DNA of 64,000 nucleotides. Source: Plectrocnemia conspersa. Taxonomy: Eukaryota; Arthropoda; Insecta; Trichoptera; Polycentropodidae. Within the stretch, counting starts at the first letter, position 1, and each line of letters opens with the position of its first letter. Under the pieces are notes generated by a model. That model did not search any database, was not told the DNA's origin, and saw nothing but the letters and a program-made list of their open reading frames with translations. Both the position numbers and the translations under genes were made by a program. The DNA lies in assembly GCA_009617715.1 (NCBI GenBank), contig VTFK01000559.1, forward strand, positions 62,001-126,000, read 5' to 3'. Positions 45,379 through 57,200 of this stretch are shown piece by piece.

Positions 45379-46929
45379 ACATAATTAATTTAAAACTATT
45401 GCGAAAATAATAATAATTCATAACTATTAACCTCAAAACCACAAGTTGAAAATAATCTTTTATTTATCACATCTCTGTGAATGCTTTCTTAATAAATGTT
45501 CAACTATAGCTATGAAAGCATTGTCATTAAAAATTGTTACATAATGTTATGTGCATATGTAATTTATTGTGAATATTATTAAAATCAGAATAGTTATCTC
45601 ATCTAAGTTGATTATATATTATAGTTGACATGTACGGCGTAAAATAGAGGTCATACAAAGATACCGAAGATCAATAAACGTACTGGAAGCTGAATGCATT
45701 TTTTGCTGCATGTGCATTACGTAATACACATTGAATAACATAAATATAATAATTGGATAAAAATACAGAGTATTTTCAAAAAAAATAGCTTACTTAGACT
45801 AATGACAAGTTCTGAAAAACAGCTACATATATAAATACAGCTATTAACAAATGTATTTCGCCGCCCGACGTTATGCAATTTTAAATAAATTTGCAGCGGT
45901 AGCTTCCAAATCTCGTTATGCAATTTGAAACAAAGTATAGGTAGATTTTGATTTTTTTAGTTAAGCAAATTCATTAAATATGTTATTTTTAATATAATAT
46001 TCCATAAAATTGCATTCTAGTATGCATAAACTGTATTTGATCAAGACACGGCTGAATGAACAGTAGAGGATTATTTCCCTCCCAGACCCAGGACTTTAAT
46101 TCAGGACTTAAGATGACCAGCGACTCTCCGCAACAGAACTATGCTGACTAAAACGCTCCGAAGATATGTATATAAATACCAATAAGCTACGCGCTCGCAT
46201 AATATTTACATGATTAAAATACATAAGTATATAAAATATTTACTAAATTTGTACGGCTGGCAAATATAATTTAAAGCTTTAAAGTTAATAAAATGTTTAC
46301 CACACATAAGTAACACAGATCAAATAAATTTTATTTAATAATTTGCATCATAGTGCATTAATTATTCAAGTCATAATTGTGGTTAGTGTGGTTTCTAAAG
46401 CACTCGTTAAGTTCTACTTTTATATATGATATTTGTAACAGAAACAGAACTATTACATTATTATAAAAACGACGTGTTGATTTATGGTTATAGATGATGC
46501 ACCATGATAATAACGGCGATGTATAAAAGAGGTCCAGGTCCGACAAAGAGGTGCAACAAGCTACGCTTGAGTACCTGCGCAAACAGTCAGAAGTCTGGAA
46601 AAATTAAAATCTCAGTAAATCGTAATTTTTGATCAATAAATTATAAATAAACATATTTTCTTATACCTCAACAAAAAATAAATATTCTAAGCTAACAATA
46701 ATAAAGAATACTATTTCAGATATAGATATAAACACAATCAGTGACGGTTCACACAAAGAACTGGGAAGCTGCAGCGCCTAAAATCATTGAAAGAAAATAT
46801 ATTTTTAAATATTTTAAGGTATAAAAATACAGAAAGATCACTACTATCTCCATGATATTATAGGTAAAAGACTTGCTCTTCTATATTTACCTGAAATTTC
46901 AACATTTTAGACAATAAATTCTCTGTGTA

Positions 46930-47110
46930 CAGTGACGTCATTTGAGGGAGGGTAGATGGAGGCATTCCTCCTCCTCCCACCTTAAATTTATCCATAAAAA
47001 TGCATGTCTTTTATTAAAATTCCTTAAATTTTAATGAATTCGAAATATTTTAAAAAATTACCACTGACTGCCTCCCCCCCACACTGAAAAAAGCTGAAAT
47101 GTCGTCCCTG
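46930..47110. mobile_element. Possible hAT-like MITE with G-rich/C-rich ends
   Basis: CAGTGACGTCATTTGAGGGA at the left and the reverse complement CAGGGACGACATTTCAGC at the right form a 14-15 bp imperfect terminal repeat. The next bases are G-rich at one end and C-rich at the other. Flanking 8-mers do not match. Confidence 0.45.
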
Positions 47111-47159
47111 GTTCTAGACCAGCAATTCTAGGGTTATCCCTGAAATAAAATATAAAAAA

Positions 47160-47415
47160 AACAGTCCTGAAAATATTTTTTTAAAATGTCATTTCAGTGA
47201 AATCATTTTGGAATACATTTTCACTAGTAGATACATATTATATTTTTACTAGGGAAAATATAATTTAACTGTGAAATTATATGCTGCTCTAAATTGTCTA
47301 TAAAACTCAATTTGACAGTTGCAAAACGTACATTTGCTGTTCAAACCCAAACCTACTCGAATTAATCAAACCCAACTGAACCTAATGAAAGTTCTAAAAC
47401 TATCATTAGGTCAAG
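47160..47415 (+). repeat. Second copy of the dispersed repeat of 17220-17440
   Basis: Carries TTTGACAGTTGCAAAACG and ACCTAATGAAAGTTCTAAAA, plus an upstream part with TTTCAGTGAAATCATTTT and AAAATATAATTTAACTGTG. No ORF; probably an old MITE. Confidence 0.5.
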
Positions 47416-47627
47416 TCCTAAATACAAACTAAGCCAACTCAACTCCCAATGGAAAATAGGCAGAAGAACTGCAGACTAACGTCGCATTTCTCAGATTGCT
47501 CCATAGTTGGTCTGCACTTCGATATTACACTGTCTCTTAAAAATATAATAGCTATCCTTATCGATATTATTACGGACTTCTCATATGAGAGTATAGGTCA
47601 AAGTGTTTTCAAATCGAATTTTGGTGA

Positions 47628-47743
47628 ATATGGGGGCGCAAAAAACAATTATCGCTTCTCAGAATTCAAACATTCACGTCAACAGCAATAAAAGTCAGTG
47701 CCGTTGCAGTAGAAACGCTCGGTACCGAGCGTTCCCATTGCGA
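47628..47743 (-). repeat. Palindrome-tipped repeat, copy 2
   Basis: The reverse-complement relative of 20276-20380. Its hairpin core AACGCTCGGTACCGAGCGTT at 47714-47733 is a perfect 20-bp palindrome. The flanking block with TTTTATTGCTGTTGACGTGA matches copy 1. Confidence 0.65.
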
Positions 47744-47969
47744 ATTAAAACTTTATATTCAACTCGTTTTGTTTTATTATTTATAATATTTTATATGATT
47801 CTTTTCTCTTTAAATAATTTTTAACATAATTAATAAACCACGGTTTTTGATTGAATCTATATTCTGTTCTAAAATTATATTGACTTTTTATTTTACTATT
47901 CACAATATTTTTATACTGTTCCATATCATATTAACATCCATGTTATCTACATTACAGTCAATTTTTTGT

Positions 47970-48150
47970 AATTCCATTCTCAATTTGTTAAAATCTAAAA
48001 ATGAATATGTTCAAAGAACACTGGATAGCAATTTAAATATTATGAGTCTCAGAGAGGAATTAATTAACCAAAGAAAAAACACTAGATGTTATGACATCGC
48101 CATGGCGAAAGACCAATATAAAAGGACCGTCTCTAAAACCCAATATCAGT
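47970..48150 (+). pseudogene. Possible gypsy-type pol tail fragment
   Basis: Part of a 101-codon ORF reads LREELINQRKNTRCYDIAMAK, which resembles the region downstream of the integrase core in gypsy pol (short helix, then a YYD-like motif and Ala-Lys). It lies just upstream of the LTR remains. The match is weak, and the call is mainly from pattern and position. Confidence 0.25.
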
Positions 48151-48267
48151 AGAACGCAATTAACGCCATTGAACGCATACCGCCGACTGAGGTATAGAAA
48201 CTAATATTGTTGCCACTCCTAGAGCAATGATAGGCGTTTCTTTTACTTAATCGTTAAAATTAAACTA

Positions 48268-49049
48268 TCAATACATATCTACAGCAGCCAACCTTTGTTT
48301 CATTTACCATAACCACAATGGAATCAGTAAGCACACTTGCTGACACAGATGCCACTGCAGAAACTATTCTGCGCTTATGCCGCAGTTCAATGACGTTGCG
48401 ACTCCGCAGTCACTTTCTTCTATTGCTGTGCATACTTACGCCGAAATCGCCACCTAATGCTGTCACGAATCCGTTGTCGCATAAACACCATCTCCGTGCC
48501 CCCGGAGACACAAGCACTGCTTTTTCACCGACTCATAATGCACCGGGCCACGCTACGAGCTTCTACGATTGACCTTATCAGCAACAAAAAACTCATCGAC
48601 ATGTGAACTAAACGCTCCAATGTCTTTGTCTCTCATCCTAATTCAATTTCGCAATATTAAATTGTTAAGGGAGAGTACTGTAGAGACTAATACGATTGGC
48701 ACACCTGGAGCAGCCACCGGTGATACCGAAATAAGACGTCAGTCAGATATCTCCATTTCACTTAATTGCGACTGAGACAGAATTTACACCCCTCGAAGAT
48801 TTGGGGGGTGGTGTTGTTACTGAGATGATACGCAATGCAGGCCAGCCAACGAGAGCACGTCTCCCCGAGCGCTCGGGAGAAATACTAATGCAACTCCAAT
48901 AAAATATTTAGCACTACAGGGGTGGGGATCCCGCTCACTTGACCGTCAAAAGCTGGGTGCCCACCCATATGGGTTGGACTCGTAGGGCTCTAGTACTGAT
49001 AAAGTCAATAAATATCAGCAGCGGCTAATCTGTTTCATTTACCATCACA
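48268..49049 (+). mobile_element. LTR-retrotransposon remains (Ty3/gypsy-like)
   Basis: A direct repeat (ATATCTACAGCAGCC...TTTCATTTACCAT at about 48274-48310, and AATATCAGCAGCGG...TTTCATTTACCAT at about 49010-49045) would be the ends of two LTRs. A purine-rich tract GGGGGGTGG at about 48803-48811 lies just before TGTTGTTACTG, a gypsy-type LTR start. A polyadenylation-like AATAAA lies inside, near 48899. The body between is under 500 bp with broken frames; one reads TEFTPLEDLGGGVV up to the LTR. No primer-binding site is recognised. Confidence 0.5.
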
Positions 49050-52048
49050 GTACGTTTGATAAAAATATATTTTTCGGTGTTAAATTTAATTTTAGTGTTG
49101 CAAGCATTTCAAAAAATTTCATTCTGAATATCGAAAAGTTAAAAGGTTAATAAGAATATTCAAATGAAAATGCACTTTACGACTTTTTAAATTTAGTACT
49201 ACGTTAAAATTGTAACAATCAAAAGCTACGTGTAGGTATTACAACAAAACCATGACCAAAGAACTTTGAGAATATCAAAAATAAACATTGTTTTTTTATG
49301 AACATCTGCCTGCTCATTTTGTATTTTATAATAATAATTTCGTTCTGTATAATGACCACTCACAGGTCAGTAGCTCAATGTCATCGAGTGGGACTGTCTT
49401 TTTTCATACTTACTTATCTTCAACTAGATTATTTAAAAAACAGAGGTTGACACACAATAAAATAAAACACAAAGTTCCGTGTAGGCTTTGCTTTGCAGAA
49501 GACCACAAAGATTTATTATTTAAACATACAAGAATCATAACATAATGATAATAATCATAATCATTATAAAAATCTAACAGATTCAAACTTGGTATTTACA
49601 AGTGACTAATTAAAAAAAGAATAAGGAAAAATATTAAAAAGGAATAAATCAAAATAAGTTACAGTCTAATAAAATTAGATATAAGAAACATACAAAAAAG
49701 AAACATATGCGCATTTTATGTACATATATGTAAGTATGTATACATATAATTAAGGTATATATATAAAATTTGCACTCGGCATATGAAAAAATTCTCAGTC
49801 AAAATGTGTATATATCATAATAATATGAAACCACCTTGCGCGAAATCAAAAGTTTTAGAACAACTATCACATTCACCGCCGTAAGTATGTAATATGTTAA
49901 AACAATGTTATATAGATTGGCTGACGATTAGATGAAACAGTGATTCCCAAAGTTTTGTTCGCACGACGATAATCAATTCTGCGAATCTTGGTTTAAACTA
50001 TTTTACCTCTTTTGTTTATAGAATATCAAAAATTGTTCATATAAAAGTTAGTAATGAGTCAACTTTTATAAAAACAAATTATAAATTCGTTTTGCTTAGA
50101 CCAAGAATAATAAATAAAATAAAATGAGTCTGAATGAAAAAATATCTAAAAAACAGCTACTCACATTTGCTTAGGTATTTAAAAAAAAACAAGCCTTTAA
50201 ACCATTGCCAAATATATATTTCTTAATTTCAATGACATTAAATTCAACAATGATCAAAATTATTAAATTTTCTTGTATAAAATCACAAAATAATAATAAA
50301 TCAAATACAAATAATACGAATTAACTTGGGAGATCTGAATCTCGCGGTTCAGATTTACAACAAAATCGATACGTATATAAATATATAAATAATTTACATT
50401 CACAGAATGAAATCGTTTACTTTTTTTATATATAAATATATATAATAAAAGCGAAACATACGACACATTGGGAGTCACTGCATTACCCTGGTATATAATA
50501 TATAGATCAACAAATCTGCCGTGATTTTCATATTTATATATACGACACACTATTTAGAAAAAATGATCGAGATGGTACAAAGATTTAAGCGGAATACAAA
50601 AATATAACGATCGAGTGTGATACAAAAATATTGGACCTTATCGAACATCATTTTTAATATATTTATATCATATGATCAATGAAATTGCAAATGTGTTTTA
50701 ATATAACAAGCATCACGGATAGCTAAATATGTATATATGTATACAATTAGGTATTATTCATTTACATAATAATTCCGTATGACAAAATGATGCATATTAT
50801 ATAGATAGAACGAAAAAATATTACATAGCTCGCGGGATAAACATTTTTATAATACATAATAAACATTTTGATCTCTACGTCCAGTCTACACATAGTATAT
50901 TATATAAATCTTCTTTTTTTGTTATAATGCACTTTCATTATTGAACAACTTCTTTTTTTATATTTTCTTTAATTTTATAAATACATAAATATATATTTAA
51001 CATTTGTTGAGGTTGTACCAACATGAACCAAACATGAGCAAATCGATCGGTGTAAAAATTAAAATTTGTTTTTTATACATCACCACTCATTATATAGTGT
51101 GAAATAGAATACTAAACAGGAGCCAAGTGTTTGCATGTCGGTAACTAGGCACAAGCGTGGTATGAACAAATATAAACTGTGACTCTTTCGTCAAGCTTTG
51201 CGTTACAAAGTGCATTTATAAAATCTATACAATTTGAGATTTCAAGTAAATTGCTCAAATTGTGACCACAAAACGAATTCAATCTGGCACATAATTATTG
51301 TCACTTAGTAAGATTGTTTGCAAAGTTTTTTTTATTTACTAAATTGAGTGCAGAGCAGAATAAGAAAGGTATCTATACATATCTTCAACATTTTGAATAG
51401 TTACGGAATATAAAACGAGTATTTAATCCATATCTCTATTATTTTCGAGACATGAACGCTGTTGCAAAATTAAACGTAGATAATCTGTATTAGTTTTTAC
51501 AATTTATTTTAATAAAAAAAGAAATATTTACATTTGTTATTGTAACTAAATTCATATTACACCCTTTAAGTTTAGATAAATAAATTTCCAAATAATTTTT
51601 TATATTGTAAAAATACTATTTATGAAATTGAATAAAATCTACAAGGATGATTTTTAAAATATCCTATTAAACGTAATTGATAAACTTTATCATATTTTAC
51701 AATGAGAACCATCTTAATTTTACAACAAAAAAACTACTTATCTGCAATTGTACTATTGATTCGATTCACAAATTACAAATTTTGAATAACTTTTGGTACA
51801 TTTTCAAATTTTTACGATACTTAAAAAATACTTTGCAAACGATTGTGGGTTTCAAATATTATATATGGCATTCGACGTCAAAACGCCAATCAAAACAATA
51901 TTAAATTAAATGTATCATCGTTGAACTTGGCTCCCGCACTCTTGAGACGACGAAGAAACGTGTAGTAAAGAATAATAATACAATAACTCCTAGACAAGGC
52001 AATATTCAACAATAGATTAGATATATATAATTTAACATACAATTTTTT

Positions 52049-54275
52049 TCAGTCTATCACCACATATGGTAAAACGGTTAATGGCTCCTCATTGTAAGAA
52101 GTTCGTACGACCGGCTCGTGCCACTCGCGGAACGAGTCCGGGGGCTCCGAGCCGGGCAGCCACGAGGGGCAACCGCTACCGACGCACGTCGTCTCCGCCG
52201 CACTCTCGCTTCTGTCGTTCGCAAAGGCACCACTGTTCGTTTTGTCGGCGGGATCGCCGTCAGCCTTCTTCATGTCGCCGTCAAAGTTGGCGTCCTCGTT
52301 CTGATCCCCCAAAAACAGATCTCTCGTCCTGCTTATCACTGAACTCGACACGTCTTTCATGTTTAATACTTTAGCGTTGTTCACTAGACCGTACGTCAGC
52401 TCGTCGTCCTCCTGCTCGGCTTTAGTCCTAAACACACACGACAGATCTATGCAACGTCTACTATCATCGTAAGAAATGTGGGAGTTTAAGGCGGCTAGAC
52501 TCAAGGGGAGGAGCGTGATATCGTCTTCGTACGTGAACTTCCTAGACGACCTGGGGACATACACGGGATAGCTAATTTCTTTCGGAGGACTGGCCGCAAC
52601 TTCGACGACTTCTTCTTCCGCCGGTTGCGGAGTTTTAGGTCGGTCTAATTCACTAGAAAAATTAACATTGTCCAAAAATATGCACTTTGAATACGTAGTT
52701 TGAAACGGTCGACACTGAGCCTCCACCATGTAGTCTAAAATTTCAAAACAGTTAATTTTATTGGTTTTCTTTGATTTCGCATCGGCCTTCGAAGAATCTT
52801 TCAACGTACTACCCTCTTTTTTGCTATCGACGGCAGACGATTTGATTTTTAAGTCGGGTTTCCTATCTAAATTAACAATACTCTTATCACTATCACTATT
52901 TTTTATATCACTATCAAAATGTGGGTCTTCTGCAACGTCGTCGGTGGAGCACGGGTCGTCTTCGGCGCTTTCGCTGAACGGCAGATCGGCCGACTCTCAA
53001 AGTCGTCGCGATATCAAACTCTCGTTCTTGACCTTCCACTTCTCAAAATGCTGATTCTCTAGTTCCAAATACCACTCTTCAGGATCCCCTGCGATCTCTG
53101 CGGGTTCGTACTTATCCAGTACTATCTTGCCCGTGTTCTTTACGCATTTGTCTAAACTGTAATCTAAATAATTATACTTTGGCACCACGTTTTGAAATAA
53201 GTCACGGGAGCAATCGTAATACGGTCGGAGGCCCCACTCGGTGACCCTGCACGCCAGATCGGGTTTCTTGGCGGGCACGTCGTTAGGGCGAACGGAGCCG
53301 TTCACGTCGGTCAAGTGACAGTTGTGCAAAGCGTCGATTTGATAATTGGCTACTTCCTCCGGTCGCTTCTTGTAGACTAGCGACGCATGGCAATCCGGAT
53401 CGAGCTTCTCCTCGTAGTTTAGATTGGCGGAGTCGGTTTCGGCCTCACCCTTCTCCTTTTGCGCCGACGGTTCTTCGTATTCGTCCAGTTCAAAAATAGA
53501 CTTCTTAGGAATCGGCGAAGATTCGCCCTCTTTTTCTTCATTATCGTAATAGATCATAGTGCAGGTGCACTGAGGTGCGAACATATCTTCTTTATCATTT
53601 AAATTACTAGTCTCAATTGGCGGCAGTCTGGATAGAATGACGTCGACAGGTTCGAACTTTACCGGTTTTTCATCTAAATCCGTCTTGATATCAGCGTCCG
53701 ATTTTGACACACTTTTATCGTCGTCTTTACCGAGAGCTGGCGACGGTTGCGCTGAATCCATAAGTTTTGAGCTGGAATTGGAATCGTTCAATTCTATAAT
53801 GTCCGAGACAACGACGGAGTCTTTTTTCAACTGTTTCTGATTGTCGTACGTCGTCAGGAAATCTTCCCTGGGTTTCTTCTTCTCTTCTACTGGTTGAGCC
53901 AGTATTTTACCAGATTTCCTCGCGTCCATTTCTTCTAAAAGCTCTTTGGTCGTTTTAACTTTTCGTCCGCCGGCCGGTATTTTACTTTTGATGAAATTGG
54001 AATAGTCGTCCGTGGGAGGTTTTTTGCAACCGTTTCTCCTAGACGACGACAACAGTTTAGATTTGGAGTCTAGAGTGGGCACCGGTGATTTACTATCTAC
54101 GTCGTCGATCAGCAAAACGACGGGTGGTATTGAAGAAATCGCCATCCCATTTCTCATACTGCTGCTGATCGATAACGCTGGAGAAGTGGAAGCAGAACTA
54201 ATTGGAAGAAACGGAGACCCTAGAGAGACGTCTTGGCTATGATCCACCGTTCGATTTTCAGACTTCGTATGGTTT
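52049..54275 (-). CDS. MED26: Med26 exon 8, large terminal exon with internal TGA
   Basis: Acceptor TTTTAG precedes 54275. The frame runs NHTKSENRTVDHSQDVSLG and onward, is acidic and Ser-rich, and reaches ESLISRRL followed by TGA at 52997-52999. Without any frame change it continues ESADLPFSESAEDDPCS and on to KINCFEILDYMVEAQ, WHEPVVRTSYN and LPYVVID, with the terminal TGA at 52049-52051. The part after the internal stop is as coding-like as the part before it and includes the family's conserved C-terminus. It should therefore be annotated as one exon, not as two genes. The apparent start at 52804 is a TTG codon, not a real initiation site. A possible minus-strand AATAAA lies at 51503-51508. 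Confidence 0.9.
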
Positions 54276-57200
54276 CTAAAATAGATATTGGAGATCGTAA
54301 AACAAATATATATACTATATATAAGATAAAACTCCTCTAATTAAAATTAAATAAATTGTATTTACTTTATCTTTATCTTAAACAACAATTAAATGATAAA
54401 ATAAAAAATTATCATATTATTGACAATAATAATAATAACCAAGTAATCAAAAAAGCAAATTGATAAGAATAATTTCAAAGTACATTTTATACGACACAAA
54501 AGAATTCTTCCATTACTACTGCAAGGAAATAGATCGCGAAGCAGGCACTACTGTGAAAATCAGTTATTTCCCATAAGTAGTTTATTTACAATAAAGTTTC
54601 AAATTATTTTGATATTTAATCAAACATTGAATAAAACCATATACAGCAGACCCCCCAATAACACGGTAAATTGGGAACGTCTATTTGGGTGCCCGTTACT
54701 TTGTGTGCAAGTGAGCCAGAGGGAGGATATCTCACCACAAACGCCTGATTCGTACGTACGTAATTGCAAAAAATTATGAGTATTTTCTAGTCCCCCAACT
54801 ACACGCACCCAAATAGCACGTTCCGTGTTATTGGGGGGGGTCTAATGTATTCTAATATACAGTAGCGGTCAATCAATGAAATGTGTCCACGTAATATAAC
54901 AGTGTAATATAAAATGTGTATATTTTTTTTTCTAGAATGTTTCTTGGAATGAAATTTTTTCCATAAGCCTTTCTTTCATTGATTAATAATTTAACGACCT
55001 AATTTTCAAGTGTTTTACGTGATTTTGTGTTTAACATGCCAAAAGTACCACATTGACAACATCGAAGAAATCGGAAATTTTGAATCTGGCTAAAGAAAAA
55101 TTCAGTCCTCGTTATATTGCAAACAAAGTAGGGTGCTAAATTGCATAAAAAAATACGAGGATTCCACATTCTTACAAGAAAGAAAGATTCAGGAAAACAG
55201 GATGTAAGAACAGTGCTAAAATTGTAAATGTTATTTTTTCCTATTAACATGTATCACAATTAACATGAAAAATATAATAAAAATAAATATTTTTCCTCCA
55301 TAAATTAGGCTAGGTAACAGCCCCGACTGAAACTCCATTAAGAACCTGTGGGTTATAATGAGAGCAAAAATCCAAAAGAAAAAACCTTTGACGAACTTTA
55401 GAAAAAGTATGGTATGAAAAAATTTCAGAACAATATTTAAAAACATTGGTCAAATCAATACCTCGAAAAATTGATATAGTAAATATATTTGTAGCTTGTA
55501 TAATTATAAATATAATCTAAGTTTCAGTTTTTGTATTCATAAACTAGTTTTATGGTAAAAAAAAATTTCATCGCACTACTCAATTTTTCCAAATATCACT
55601 GATTTCGAAACACTTCAATAATTTATTTCAAAATGGGTTGAAGCTTTTGCAAATTTGATTACTTAAAAATAACACAAACTCCATTTAGTACTCAATAAAT
55701 AAATAAAGCATTGTAATACAAAGAAATAAAGATTTTCAAGGTGGACACCTTTCAATGGCCGCTACTGTATATATTAAAAGGGGCTCTAGGGTTTACGATC
55801 TACCCGAGTTTGTTGGTGCAGTATAAAAGATTTTAAATTAGAGGAGCTTTACAATAAAAAAAATATATTTACCTTCTCTTCTTAGCTTTACGGCTACTGC
55901 TTTCTCGCCTTTTCCTTTTCGCATCATTTCGTAATTCATCACTCGGCAGAGACGTATCAGGTCCTCCGTTGATCGGTGATCTTGGCCTTTTCGAAACTGA
56001 AGCTAAAGCAAAAAAAAAAACAGTCATAAACCCGAATCAAAGTACCAAAAAACGTCAAAAATTGATCTACTTACATTTCTCAATGTGGCTAAAATTTGAT
56101 AAACTATTGCTATTACTACCAAAAGTTGTCTTGTTATCGTCGACATTATCATCGACGAATATCACATCTTGGGAGTCCGAATCGTACGGATCTTTAGACG
56201 GCGTCACGTTCCAAACGGTGTCCGAGTTCATCCGCAGAGCGGGCGAGATCACCGGTACGCCCCTGACTACGGGCGATATGTTTCTAACGGCCGGCGACGA
56301 TATGTTTCTGAACGCCGCCGGGGAATTCTGGCCGGAGATGACGTTCTTGAAATTGGGCGAGGAATTCCTGAGGGCGGCAGCGGCGGCCGAGTTCCTCAGA
56401 CCGGGAGACAAGTTGCGAAGCGCAGGCGAAGTCAACGGTTGTCTCTTTTGATACTGCTGAAAGTGCTTTGCGCCGTCGGACAGCGACGGCGTTAAAGAAC
56501 CTTCAAAGGACATGTTGGTGAGTCATCGGTAAAATCATACGAACGAACGTCGAAAAACCGAGACATACCTTGCTTATGGAAAATGTTTAAATTTTGCTCC
56601 GGAACTGCCGGACTGCATAATCGAGGAGTCACCTATTATTGAAAATATGATATAATAATATAAAACTCATTTATTTCTCTATATAAATAAATATTAATGT
56701 ATTTACTGAAGGCGTGACGGCCGGACTTATTCCTCTGCTTGCATAAGGCGATTGACGAGGAGTACTCTCTGCGCTCGTAGGAGGTTTCGGAGTAGGTGGT
56801 TTTGAACCTTTTCAATAAAAATTATATTTCAATCATATGCAGCAAAATGAAATTCATATATATAAGATATACATACCTGCTTTGTCCGGTATGACTAGAT
56901 CGCGCCATCTTTTCAGCAATAGTTTTGAACGACGAGCGAGTGCTACGTCGTCCGTCCGCCGCCTTAATTCATTGACATGTTTTCCCAATCGGGTGGTCTA
57001 CAATAATTTTAATAACATTAATAAAATGAGTGATATTCAGTAATTTCGAAGTATTTTTGGAATTATGCTAACAAGAAAAAAATCATTGGTTAGAATATGC
57101 ACGATTCAAATAAAAAAGAGTACATAATAATCAAGTCAATCTAAAATAGAAAGCCAGGTAGCAAAATTTCATCATAAGGGCATTTAAAATTTCGTTATCT

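Noticed and set aside
52049..52804. A separate 251-residue gene downstream of the 416-residue ORF
   Set aside because: It begins at a TTG codon, is in the same frame as the upstream ORF, and the codons between them are open except for one TGA. Together they form one Med26 exon.
52997..52999. Selenocysteine codon
   Set aside because: No known selenoprotein role for Med26 and no SECIS-like element that I can recognise downstream.
52960..53040. A small intron that would remove the Med26 TGA
   Set aside because: The only GT-AG pair close around the stop would be about 37 bases, too short and not a multiple of three.
52066..54242. Plus-strand ORFs of 67-102 residues inside Med26 exon 8
   Set aside because: Antisense shadows of the real coding exon, with biased composition.
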